A program made the translations under genes and the position numbers. Shown in pieces: positions 17,744-25,503 of a stretch of DNA of 64,000 nucleotides. The stretch is taken from assembly GCA_910579755.1 (NCBI GenBank), contig CAJTVB010000011.1, positions 2,491-66,490 of the forward strand. Reading direction: 5' to 3'. Position 1 is the first letter of the stretch. Each line of letters opens with the position of its first letter. Under the pieces are notes generated by a model. It searched no databases and was not told where the DNA came from. It was given only the letters and a program-made list of their open reading frames with translations. Origin of the DNA: an uncultured Acetatifactor sp. Lineage in GTDB: Bacteria; Bacillota; Clostridia; Lachnospirales; Lachnospiraceae.

Positions 17744-18102
17744 TAACCCACAACCTTCTTCACAGCCTCAAGCACGCGTTCCGGCGCAAAGGGTTTGACG
17801 ATAAAATCCTTTGCGCCGGCCTGGATGGACTCGATCACCATCGCCTGCTGTCCCATGGCGGAACACATGATAACCTTTGCGCTTCCGTCAATCTTCCGGA
17901 TCTCCTTCAGCGCCTGAATTCCATCCATCTCGGGCATGGTAATATCCATCAGCACAAGGTCGGGCTTAAGCTCTGTGTACTTTTCAACGGCCTTATGTCC
18001 ATTTTCCGCTTCCCCGGCGACGGTATAGCCATTCTTGCCCAGAATGTCCTTGATCATCATCCTCATGAAAGCCGCATCATCACAAACCAAAATACCTGCC
18101 AT
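17743..18102 (-). CDS. cheY: Chemotaxis response regulator CheY
   Basis: A 119-residue single receiver domain. It has the acidic pair in VCDDAAFMR, the phosphorylated Asp53 in LVLMDITMPEMDG, the Thr/Ser position in IMCSAMGQ and the conserved Lys in FIVKPFAPERV. It lies between fliY and fliO, as in Bacillus and clostridia. CheY-P binds the switch proteins FliM and FliY to set the direction of rotation. Strong AGGAGG upstream. Confidence 0.96.
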   Translation of the reverse strand: MAGILVCDDAAFMRMMIKDILGKNGYTVAGEAENGHKAVEKYTELKPDLVLMDITMPEMDGIQALKEIRKIDGSAKVIMCSAMGQQAMVIESIQAGAKDFIVKPFAPERVLEAVKKVVG

Positions 18103-18114
18103 TATCTCTTCCTC

Positions 18115-19428
18115 CTATTTGACAATCTCTGTTACTCTAACTGCAAAACTTTCCTCAATGACTACAACTTCACCCCTTGCAACAAACTTCCCGTTCACCA
18201 GAACATCTATGGGTTCTCCGGCAATCCTGTCCAGTTCGATAACCGTCCCGGGTGCAAAGTTCAGAATTTCTGAAATAGACTTTGACGTCCGTCCAAGCTC
18301 CACCGTAACCTCCAGAGGCACATCCATGATCAGGCCGATATTTTCCTGTCCCATGATTCCTCTTCCGTCCCCGGCAAAACTCTGAAACTGTGCCGGATGA
18401 ATATTGATGTTCTGCATGGGCATCTGCTGATTCATCCCCATCATCTGAGGATTCATTCCCATCATCTGAGGGTTCATCCCCATCATCTGAGGGTTCATCC
18501 CCATCATCTGAGAATTCATTCCCATCATCTGAGGATTCATTCCCATCATTTGAGGGTTCACTCCCATTTGTTGATTCATCCCCATCCCATTCATATTCAT
18601 CTGCCCTGCTGCCTGACCAGAATCCGCTGCCGAAGCATCCTGGGCATCCCCTGCCTTCTTTGCTGCTTTTTTTGCATCGTCCTCCTGTGTATGGAGGAAG
18701 GTTCTCACCAGCATGCGCGACAATTCCATAGGATACAGCTGCATAATGGAGCTGTCCACCAGATTGTCGATCTGCATCCGGAAAGATATCTTGACAAATT
18801 CCCCTCCCAGAAAAGGAGAGATATCCTCTCCGTTCTGTATTTTTGTCAAATCCAGCAGCGACGCGTTCGGCGGGCTGATATCAATGGTTCTTTTCAGCAT
18901 AGTGGAGAGAGATGTGGAAGCGGAACCCATCATCTGATTCATGGCCTCGGAAATGGCGCTCAGATGAAGTTCTCCAAGTTCTCCCTCCGTGTTTGTGCCA
19001 TCCCCTCCCATCATCAGATCGGTGATGACCTTCGCATCGTTCTCCTTCAGCACCAAAATATTGGTGCCGTCCAATCCCATGGTATACTTAATCTGTATAA
19101 AAACGCAGGGCCTCTCATATTCGGACAGCAGATTTTTCCACCGTACCACCTCCACATGAGGAGTTGTGATGCTTACTTTTCTGTTGACAAGCGAATACAG
19201 TGCCGTGGCCGAGGAGCCCATGCTGATATTGGCCACCTCGCCGATCGCGTCTCTTTCTTCCTCTGTCAATACTGTTTTAATCTCTTCCCGGGAATCCTGG
19301 GCCGGCTCACTGCTGGGTACCTCAGTGACCTCTTCCGTACTTCCGATCCCTCCCGGCTCTCCATCATCAGACAGATTCATGCCGCTGAGCAAAGCATTAA
19401 TCTCGTCTTGCGACAGCATTCCATCCAT
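18115..19428 (-). CDS. fliY: Flagellar switch protein/CheY-P phosphatase FliY (CheC-FliN fusion type)
   Basis: A 437-residue FliY. The N-terminal motif LSQDEINALLSG (5-16) is the CheY-P-binding peptide type. A CheC-like phosphatase domain spans about 55-245, with IGEVANISMGSSATALY and ISEAMNQMMGSASTSLS as its two signature helices. A linker (about 250-350) contains a Met/Asn/Gln/Gly heptapeptide repeat, MGMNPQM-like (277-337). The C-terminal FliN domain (about 365-437) ends in RGEVVVIEESFAVRVTEIV. FliY is part of the C-ring and removes phosphate from CheY-P at the motor. The repeat linker is unusual. The gene is four bases after the fliM stop. Confidence 0.95.
   Translation of the reverse strand: MDGMLSQDEINALLSGMNLSDDGEPGGIGSTEEVTEVPSSEPAQDSREEIKTVLTEEERDAIGEVANISMGSSATALYSLVNRKVSITTPHVEVVRWKNLLSEYERPCVFIQIKYTMGLDGTNILVLKENDAKVITDLMMGGDGTNTEGELGELHLSAISEAMNQMMGSASTSLSTMLKRTIDISPPNASLLDLTKIQNGEDISPFLGGEFVKISFRMQIDNLVDSSIMQLYPMELSRMLVRTFLHTQEDDAKKAAKKAGDAQDASAADSGQAAGQMNMNGMGMNQQMGVNPQMMGMNPQMMGMNSQMMGMNPQMMGMNPQMMGMNPQMMGMNQQMPMQNINIHPAQFQSFAGDGRGIMGQENIGLIMDVPLEVTVELGRTSKSISEILNFAPGTVIELDRIAGEPIDVLVNGKFVARGEVVVIEESFAVRVTEIVK
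18439..18564 (-). repeat. Tandem 21-bp repeats inside fliY
   Basis: Six consecutive 21-bp units of the form CATCATCTGAGGRTTCATYCC on the plus strand (starting at 18439, 18460, 18481, 18502, 18523 and 18544). More degenerate partial copies lie on both sides. On the coding strand each unit encodes seven residues of MMGMN(P/S)Q. In-frame copy-number change would lengthen or shorten the FliY linker without breaking the frame. Confidence 0.95.
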
Positions 19429-19431
19429 TAA

Positions 19432-20412
19432 TTACTCCTCCTCTCTGATTACCGATGTAATCCGGACAGCATAAGAGTCTTTTTCGGCGCCGGGCAATGC
19501 GGTAAATTTTTTAATATTTCCCACAAATATATTCATATCATCATCCACCTTGGAATTAAGGCGAATGCAGTCCCCTATCTGCAGGTTCATAAAATCATTA
19601 ACTGATATGGTGCTCTTTCCAAGTACGGCCCTGACCGGGATATCCACTTTACGAATCAGCGACTCAATATACCCCTCATAATTTTCATCGTGATTGTCCT
19701 GCATAGTGGAAAACCAATACTTTGTATTCAATTTATCCATAACGTCCTCCAATGTAAAAAATGGAAGACAGACATTCATAAAGCCTTCTACGTCCCCTAC
19801 TTTTACATTCAGAGTGACAATCGCTATCATTTCATTGGGACCAATCACCTGCGCAAACTGTGGATTCGTCTCCAAACGGTTCAGCACAGGACTGATATCT
19901 ATCACATTTTTCCAGGGTTCTCTCAAGAGCTGAGCAAACATGACCAATACCTTCTGAATGATCATCAGCTCGATCTCCGAAAACTCACGAATCTTCTCCA
20001 ATGGAAGCCCGCTTCCTCCCAGCATGCGGTCCAGCATGGCGTAAGCAAGATTTGTAGCCATCTCAATAATAATATTTCCGTTCAGCGGTGCAAAATTGAT
20101 AATGCCCAAAATTACGGGATTGGACATGGAATTTGTAAACTCACTGAAAGAAACCGTCTCCGAACTGGCTACCGTAACCTGCACATTCTTTCTGAGATAT
20201 ACAGGAAGATTCGTGGAAATCAAACGGCTGTAATGCTCAAATATGATCTCCAGGGTCCTTAAATGTTCCTTGGAAAATTTTGTAGGGTGATTAAAGTCAT
20301 AACCCTTGACTTGTTTCTCTTCGCTTTCCCGCATCCGGTCCGCATCAAGTTCTCCCGATGCCAGATCCGTCAACAGCTTATCTATGTCTCTTTGAGATAA
20401 AGCCTCACCCAC
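19432..20412 (-). CDS. fliM: Flagellar motor switch protein FliM
   Basis: A 326-residue FliM. The N-terminal CheY-P-binding motif LSQRDIDKLLTDL is present (residues 5-17). The central domain has the FliG-binding segment LGGSGLPLEKIREFSEIELMI, and the C-terminal FliN-like domain begins about residue 245. It forms the middle ring of the C-ring between FliG and FliY. The GTG start at 20412 has GAGGAGGTG upstream. Confidence 0.96.
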   Translation of the reverse strand: MGEALSQRDIDKLLTDLASGELDADRMRESEEKQVKGYDFNHPTKFSKEHLRTLEIIFEHYSRLISTNLPVYLRKNVQVTVASSETVSFSEFTNSMSNPVILGIINFAPLNGNIIIEMATNLAYAMLDRMLGGSGLPLEKIREFSEIELMIIQKVLVMFAQLLREPWKNVIDISPVLNRLETNPQFAQVIGPNEMIAIVTLNVKVGDVEGFMNVCLPFFTLEDVMDKLNTKYWFSTMQDNHDENYEGYIESLIRKVDIPVRAVLGKSTISVNDFMNLQIGDCIRLNSKVDDDMNIFVGNIKKFTALPGAEKDSYAVRITSVIREEE

Positions 20413-20462
20413 ACAAACTCACCTCCTCATGTTGGTTCTTGAACACTTATCCAAGCCGCCCA

Positions 20463-20978
20463 TCAACCGTACTGAACCCCGCTGATTGCAATATCATAGA
20501 TACAGCCGGTCTGGTATCTTTGCTGCAAAGCTTTCAGGATCTCATCCCTGACGCTTCCGAAATCATTACGGCACTCCTCTTCTGTGTGGGCGCTTACCAC
20601 CTCATTGACAATATCCATGATTAGACTGTCTCTTACCACACCGGTATCTGTACCGATATCCTTGCTTATCTTTTTATAATCTTCATGCTTTGTGTTCAAA
20701 AGCAGGGATATCTTGAAGGTAATATATCCGTTTGACCCGTTTAAAGGAATCAGCAGCGCATCCTGTACATCATAAGTATACGTATCGGCCAGGGGAACCT
20801 CCACATTGGCGATCCCGCTGGGGCCGATCAGCTCCAGGTTCATCACCGCAGCAATGCTGGTAACCAGCTCCGCGTTCTTTTTGTTTGTGCCAATGACGCT
20901 GATCATCATTACGGAAGTCAACGCTATGTTCACCAGCAGCAGTACCAGAATCAATATGCTAAGCAAATTCTTTTTCAT
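20463..20978 (-). CDS. fliL: Flagellar basal-body-associated protein FliL
   Basis: A 171-residue single-pass membrane protein with its helix at about residues 5-26 (LSILILVLLLVNIALTSVMM) and an extracytoplasmic domain. The domain has the FliL features YITFKISLLLNT and VRDSLIMDIVNEV, and RDEILKALQQR before the end. FliL supports stator function. I use the ATG at 20978 with AAAGGGG upstream rather than a TTG three codons earlier. It follows motB and precedes fliM. Confidence 0.85.
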   Translation of the reverse strand: MKKNLLSILILVLLLVNIALTSVMMISVIGTNKKNAELVTSIAAVMNLELIGPSGIANVEVPLADTYTYDVQDALLIPLNGSNGYITFKISLLLNTKHEDYKKISKDIGTDTGVVRDSLIMDIVNEVVSAHTEEECRNDFGSVRDEILKALQQRYQTGCIYDIAISGVQYG

Positions 20979-21045
20979 CGTATCCAAACCCCTTTTATCT
21001 ATAATCTGATTTTCCGGCCTCCAGGCCGCTTTGCCCGTTGCAGAG

Positions 21046-21873
21046 CTACTGTCCCTGAGATGGATTAAATATCCTGATCTCCACGCGCCTGTTCCGGCTT
21101 CTGCCTTCTTCTGTGGTATTGTCCGCTATAGGAGCCCGCTCGCCCATACCGGAGTGCTTCAGGTTCACCGGATCCAGGAAAGTCGTATCCCTGAGGTAGT
21201 AAAACACGGACAAGGCTCTGGCGCTGCTCAGCTCTTCGTTGCTGGCATACCGTGAACTGCTCATGGGCACATTGTCGGTATGCCCTTCAATCTCGATAAT
21301 TCCGGTACCATAGCGCTCCAGGATCACTCCGATCTTATCCAGCATCTGTTCAGCCTTCTCTTTCAGCTCTGCCCTTCCCGAATCAAAGAGAAGCGCGCCG
21401 TTCATGGTCAGCTGAACAAATTGAGACGTAAAACTGAGCTCCACCTCATCTCCAATATTGTTCTCATTGAGAGCTTCCTCTATCCGCTCCGCCAGCTCCT
21501 CGTTCTCCTTCAGCTTTTCCTCCTGAAGATACTGCTCCATAGCCTCTGAAGACTGATCATATTCCTCCATATTGTCTCCGTCGGTCTTACTGTCAGCAGT
21601 CTTTCCGGTACTATTGATAAACTGATCAAGCTCATTCAGCTGACTGACACCGTTGCTGATCAGAATGCCCTCTCCAATAGCCGTTGCACCTTTTTCAAAA
21701 ATGCTGATGGAATTGTTCATGGCCGCCACCATTTCCTGGAGCTTGCTTTCCTCCAGAGTAGACATGGCAAACAGCATAACAAAGAAACAAAGCAGCAGAT
21801 TCATCAGATCACTGAAGGTTGCCATCCAGGCCGGTGCCCCCGGCGGCGGCGTATCTTCCTTGCGCTTTGCCAT
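21046..21873 (-). CDS. motB: Flagellar stator protein MotB
   Basis: A 275-residue MotB. One membrane helix carries the proton-accepting Asp22 in WMATFSDLMNLLLCFFVMLFAMS. The plug/linker region is about 50-140. An OmpA-type peptidoglycan-binding domain (about 150-268) has IIEIEGHTDNVPMSSSRYASN and ARALSVFYYLRD. It anchors the MotA5MotB2 stator to the cell wall. The ATG overlaps the motA stop (TAATG), so the two are translationally coupled. The key residue is Asp with no Na+-type signature that I can judge. Confidence 0.96.
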   Translation of the reverse strand: MAKRKEDTPPPGAPAWMATFSDLMNLLLCFFVMLFAMSTLEESKLQEMVAAMNNSISIFEKGATAIGEGILISNGVSQLNELDQFINSTGKTADSKTDGDNMEEYDQSSEAMEQYLQEEKLKENEELAERIEEALNENNIGDEVELSFTSQFVQLTMNGALLFDSGRAELKEKAEQMLDKIGVILERYGTGIIEIEGHTDNVPMSSSRYASNEELSSARALSVFYYLRDTTFLDPVNLKHSGMGERAPIADNTTEEGRSRNRRVEIRIFNPSQGQ

Positions 21874-22664
21874 TACTCGTCACCTCCCGCGCCTTCCTCG
21901 GAAATGGTCCTGTCCTTGGGAGCCAGGAATGATTTCAGCTTTTCCTCAATTACTCTGGGGTTTTCTCCCGCCTGAATGGACAAAAGCCCCTCGATCATAA
22001 CTTCCTTCAGCACAACCTCCTCGCCGTTGTCAGCCTTCAGCTTATTTGACACCGGTGTACAGATCCAGTTGGCAAGCAGGGAACCGTACAGCGTAGTGAT
22101 CAGGGCCACAGCCATTGCAGGACCCAGATTCGCCACGTCATCCATATTGTACAACATATTTACCAGACCTACCAGAGTACCGATCATACCCCAGGCAGGG
22201 CCCATGGCACCCAGTGTATCCCAGAATCCGCTGCACTTCTTATGCCGCTCTTCCAGACTGTTCATCTCTGTCTCCATGATGGCTCTGACCAGATCCGGAT
22301 CCGTGCCGTCCACGATCAGCAAAATGCCCTTCTTCAGGAAGGGCTCATCCATATCTGCCGCCGCTTCCTCCAGAGACAACAGACCATCCTTACGAGCCAC
22401 ATTGGACAACTCTATAATCTTTCGTATCATCTCTGCCGTGTCCAGAGCCGGCGACTTGAAGATCAGCGTAAAGCTCTTGAGCCCGGCCACAAAATCCGGC
22501 ATGCTGACGGAAGCCAGTGTGGCAGAAAACGCACCGCCAAAGGTGATGAGCGCCGAAGGCGGGTCTATGTACCGGCCGATGTTCTGCAGCCCGGCATTAA
22601 AATGAATTCCGAGCACAAGCATGACCAGACAAATAACGATACCTGCTAATGATGCTATATCCAC
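21873..22664 (-). CDS. motA: Flagellar stator protein MotA
   Basis: A 263-residue MotA with four membrane helices (about 1-25, 30-50, 145-170 and 180-205) and a cytoplasmic loop between helices 2 and 3. That loop contains the charged EEAAADMDEPFLKKGILLIVDGTD typical of MotA. WGMIGTLVGLVNML marks helix 3. I start it at the GTG at 22664, with AGGTGG five bases upstream, giving MDIASLAGIVIC. A GTG three codons earlier is the other option. Confidence 0.95.
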   Translation of the reverse strand: MDIASLAGIVICLVMLVLGIHFNAGLQNIGRYIDPPSALITFGGAFSATLASVSMPDFVAGLKSFTLIFKSPALDTAEMIRKIIELSNVARKDGLLSLEEAAADMDEPFLKKGILLIVDGTDPDLVRAIMETEMNSLEERHKKCSGFWDTLGAMGPAWGMIGTLVGLVNMLYNMDDVANLGPAMAVALITTLYGSLLANWICTPVSNKLKADNGEEVVLKEVMIEGLLSIQAGENPRVIEEKLKSFLAPKDRTISEEGAGGDE

Positions 22665-22694
22665 AAAAACCACCTACCATTTTGCTCTTATTGA

Positions 22695-22880
22695 CTATTC
22701 CGCAAAAATATCCTTTCTGTACAATTTTACAAGATTTTTTATCTCTTGTCTACTTTCTTTTACAATTATTTTCTTGCCTGTAGTAAGAGTGATCACCGTA
22801 TCCGGCGTCTCCTCCACGATTTCAAACAGATGAGGGTTTACAAGGATCTTTACTCCGTTGATTTTGGTCACCTCTACCAT
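22695..22880 (-). CDS. flbD: FlbD family small flagellar protein
   Basis: A 61-residue protein. It starts VEVTKINGVKILVNPHLFEIVEETPDTVI and continues with ITLTTGKKIIVKES, matching the FlbD/SwrD family found in the fla/che operons of Gram-positive bacteria and spirochaetes. In Bacillus subtilis the homologue SwrD increases stator activity, which fits its place directly upstream of motA and motB. A GGCAGGG ribosome binding site precedes the ATG. Confidence 0.9.
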   Translation of the reverse strand: MVEVTKINGVKILVNPHLFEIVEETPDTVITLTTGKKIIVKESRQEIKNLVKLYRKDIFAE

Positions 22881-23181
22881 AATCTTACCCTGCCTTTCTT
22901 CAAATCGACAAACCTTCGTCTGCCCCTGCAGACATTGTTTCCTGTCACCAACGCTTTCGTCTCACGACCCCTTCCTTTCTATCATTACATACTCCCCTGC
23001 GCGCCGCATACAGCACCCCTCGCCTTTGTTCTTCTGAAGCGTTCCTGTCTGCCGGAGTATCTTTACCTCCAAACAAAGCTGTCCCCACGATACAAGAATA
23101 AGGGGCGGAAAACTTCCGTCCCTTATTGTATCACATTTTACGAAGTATTGTGAGGGAAAAATGTACCATCTTTCACACCTG
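22881..23181. other. flgE-flbD intergenic stretch with one hairpin
   Basis: About 300 bp without a credible gene. It holds a long hairpin at 23089-23132 (separate entry). On the minus strand it has a purine-rich stretch leading to the flbD ribosome binding site. I see no convincing -35/-10 pair and no sigma-28 consensus. A 15-codon frame inside has no ribosome binding site and is ignored. Confidence 0.6.
23089..23132 (-). promoter_or_regulatory. Long hairpin downstream of flgE
   Basis: An imperfect inverted repeat: GATACAAgAATAAGGGgCGGAA pairs with TTCCGtCCCTTATTGTATC around a three- to four-base loop. It lies 50 bp past the flgE stop. There is no T-run after it on the minus strand, so complete termination is unlikely. 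An RNA 3'-end stabiliser or processing site after the highly needed hook gene is a reasonable guess. Confidence 0.55.
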
Positions 23182-24987
23182 TTATCTCTTCAAATTAGTC
23201 AACTCTTCCAAAAGAGTGTCAGACACAGTTATAATACGACTATTCGCCTGAAATCCACGCTGGGTGGTGATCATTTCTGTGAACTCTGCGGACAGATCCA
23301 CGTTGCTCATCTCCAGCTGTCCGGTGGACATATATCCGCCGTTGGCAGTGACGTTTACACCGATACCGTCAAACTCACCGGAATTCAGCGTGGCAGAATA
23401 AAGGTTATCGCCGGATTTCTGCAGACCGGATGCGTTGGCAAAGGCCGCAGTGGCAATCTGTCCCAGCAGTCTGGTCATGCCATTGTCATAGCTGGCATAA
23501 ATTCTGCCGTCCTGCTGAATGGACACGCCAATCATATCTCCCAGACGACGTCCCATTCCCAGGCCTTCCTCGTCACCGCTGGTGGCGGCCGCCGTAGAGG
23601 TTCCCTTGTTGTCGTACATGCCAAGTCCGGAAAGGTCCACCGTAATATTGGAGAAATTTCCTCCCAGAGCGGACAGGTTCATAACGGCGGTAGTCACCGT
23701 CTCCTGTCCCTGAATCCCTGCAAATTTACCGGTCTTGCCGTCAAAGGCAACGATAGTGCCGTCAAATCTGCGTCCGGAAGTCTCGAAACTGGTCACATCC
23801 GTAGGGAAATGGGCCTGATCCGGATTGGTGGTGGTGTTTGTTCCGTTGGCCAGATTCAAAAGCATCTGCTCCACCGTGATCTGAGGATGAACCACATCAG
23901 CGCCGGCAGCATCCTGGCTGACAGGTGTATAGAGCAGATTCAGGAAATCATCCGTGGAGCCTTCATAACCGTAAGCCTTTGCGATGGCATCCAGCTGATT
24001 CTGAACAGTTAAGGGTTCGGGAGGCGTTCCAGTAGTAAGCGTCGTCTCCGCATCTCTGTCCAGCATATTGCCGCTTCCATCCACTATGGTAGCCAAATCT
24101 GCTATAATATTGCCGTCTTTATCCTTCAGCTGCTTTGTGTTGGTAGTATCCCAGCTGTAATTCTTTGTATCAATGGTCAGCTTGCCGGCGATATTCTGAG
24201 AGTTGCCTGCAGTTCCGAAAATGTTAGCGGCGCCTTCCTCAGAAGCCGAATATACCACCTTTCCTGTGGAATCCAGGATTCTGTCCAGCTCCAGGCTGTA
24301 ATTGTTGACCCCGCCGGAATCCTCCGGTGAATCAGATTTCCGGAACACAAATTTAGCCGTATAGGCATAGCCCAGAGCATCAAAGAAGTTCAGGTTCACC
24401 ACCTTACCGTTCTTGCTGGTCACATCCTTATCGTTTTTGTCAATGATGCCGTCCATAACGGCCTGTGTGGTAGCCTCGGGAGGATAGGTCATATTGACGG
24501 CGCTCATGATCCGCAGTGCGGCCACGGTATCCTGCTTGATGTCTCCGGTCTCGTCGTCAACCTGCCAGCCCATTACGTTGTAGCCCGTACTGGTCATGGC
24601 CAGGTTTCCCGCACCGTCCACATAGAAAGAACCATCTCTGGTAAAGAAATTCTCTGTGCCGTTGTTTACTACAAAGAAATTGTCCCCGGTTATCATAATG
24701 TCAAAGGGATTGCCGGTGGACTGGCTGGAGCCCTGGCCGGTGATATTGACGTTGATGGCTCCGGATTTTACGCCCAATCCGATCTGTCTGGCGTTGGTAC
24801 CGCCGGTGCCCGTAGTGGCATTGGCGCCGCTGGCCCTCTGGGTGGTCTGGCTCATCAGTTCGCTGAAAACGATGGAACTGGATTTGAAAGCCGTAGTGTT
24901 GACGTTGGCAATATTATTACCGATAACGTCCATTTTGGTCTGGTGGGTCTTCAATCCGGCCACACCAGAAAAAAGTGATCTCATCAT
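23182..24987 (-). CDS. flgE: Flagellar hook protein FlgE
   Basis: A 601-residue axial protein. The N-terminal D0 signature SLFSGVAGLKTHQTKMDVIGNNIANVNT and the C-terminal D0 segment with VDLSAEFTEMITTQRGFQANSRIITVSD are typical of FlgE/FlgF/FlgG. The position after flgD and the TIGR02530 gene, together with the length, identifies the hook subunit. The middle (about 170-480), which is exposed on the hook surface, is longer than in enterobacterial FlgE (about 400 residues) and rich in Asp, Thr and Gly. AGGAGGAAC precedes tandem ATG codons; the first is used. Hairpins lie on both sides of the gene. Confidence 0.95.
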   Translation of the reverse strand: MMRSLFSGVAGLKTHQTKMDVIGNNIANVNTTAFKSSSIVFSELMSQTTQRASGANATTGTGGTNARQIGLGVKSGAINVNITGQGSSQSTGNPFDIMITGDNFFVVNNGTENFFTRDGSFYVDGAGNLAMTSTGYNVMGWQVDDETGDIKQDTVAALRIMSAVNMTYPPEATTQAVMDGIIDKNDKDVTSKNGKVVNLNFFDALGYAYTAKFVFRKSDSPEDSGGVNNYSLELDRILDSTGKVVYSASEEGAANIFGTAGNSQNIAGKLTIDTKNYSWDTTNTKQLKDKDGNIIADLATIVDGSGNMLDRDAETTLTTGTPPEPLTVQNQLDAIAKAYGYEGSTDDFLNLLYTPVSQDAAGADVVHPQITVEQMLLNLANGTNTTTNPDQAHFPTDVTSFETSGRRFDGTIVAFDGKTGKFAGIQGQETVTTAVMNLSALGGNFSNITVDLSGLGMYDNKGTSTAAATSGDEEGLGMGRRLGDMIGVSIQQDGRIYASYDNGMTRLLGQIATAAFANASGLQKSGDNLYSATLNSGEFDGIGVNVTANGGYMSTGQLEMSNVDLSAEFTEMITTQRGFQANSRIITVSDTLLEELTNLKR

Positions 24988-25015
24988 AGTGCTTGTTCCT
25001 CCTGAAATCGGAGCG

Positions 25016-25041
25016 TGCCCCTCTCGGTCAGTCGAGGGGCA
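25016..25041 (-). promoter_or_regulatory. Hairpin upstream of flgE
   Basis: TGCCCCTC (25016-25023) and GAGGGGCA (25034-25041) form a perfect 8-bp GC-rich stem with a 10-base loop, between the TIGR02530 gene and the flgE ribosome binding site. No T-run follows. It could protect the 5' end of a processed flgE message. Confidence 0.6.
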
Positions 25042-25062
25042 TAAGCCTCCGCAAAGGTCCGG

Positions 25063-25464
25063 CTATATAATTACCGCTCCGTTGATATTAGTGAATATGT
25101 TTTCGTTTGTTTCCGTGCTGTCCATTGCAGTGACTACCGTCTGATTCGGTACGTTGACGATAAACGCCAGCTGATCCACGATCACCAGAGAATCTCTGAT
25201 TCCCTTCCGCTCCGCTTTCTTCGCCCCGTCCTCCAGCCGCTCCAGCTGCCCGGCACTCAGTTCGATGTTTCGGTCATTCAACCTTCCCAGCGCATGTCTG
25301 GAAAATTTCAGGGTTCCATCCCCGCCCTGCAGGCTTCTGCTCTCCAGAATTTCCTGAAAGGAAAGACCGTCCCTGGTCTCGTGCGTGTCTGCCTTCTGGG
25401 GACTGCTTAAGTATTTTTCTGTCAACTGCTCAATGGAAAGATATCCGTTATTCTGTATCTGCAT
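25063..25464 (-). CDS. Flagellar operon protein of the TIGR02530 type
   Basis: A 133-residue protein. The family hallmark is the central segment LKFSRHALGRLNDRNIELSAGQLERLEDGAKKAERKGIRDSLV, followed by a short beta stretch, LAFIVNVPNQTVVTAM, and a C-terminal end in NINGAVII. This family is found between flgD and flgE in many Bacillota. Its role is not established; the location suggests hook assembly or hook-cap function. Confidence 0.85.
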   Translation of the reverse strand: MQIQNNGYLSIEQLTEKYLSSPQKADTHETRDGLSFQEILESRSLQGGDGTLKFSRHALGRLNDRNIELSAGQLERLEDGAKKAERKGIRDSLVIVDQLAFIVNVPNQTVVTAMDSTETNENIFTNINGAVII

Positions 25465-25503
25465 CTTCCTTAAGCCCCCGTTCTGATCTGTCGGCCTGCG
25501 CTT

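Noticed and set aside
18439..18564. CRISPR array
   Set aside because: The 21-bp repeats are contiguous without spacers and lie in frame inside fliY.
18397..19431. Long plus-strand frame opposite fliY with His/Pro/Leu repeats
   Set aside because: It is the complement of the fliY repeat; fliY is a certain gene and the frame has no ribosome binding site.
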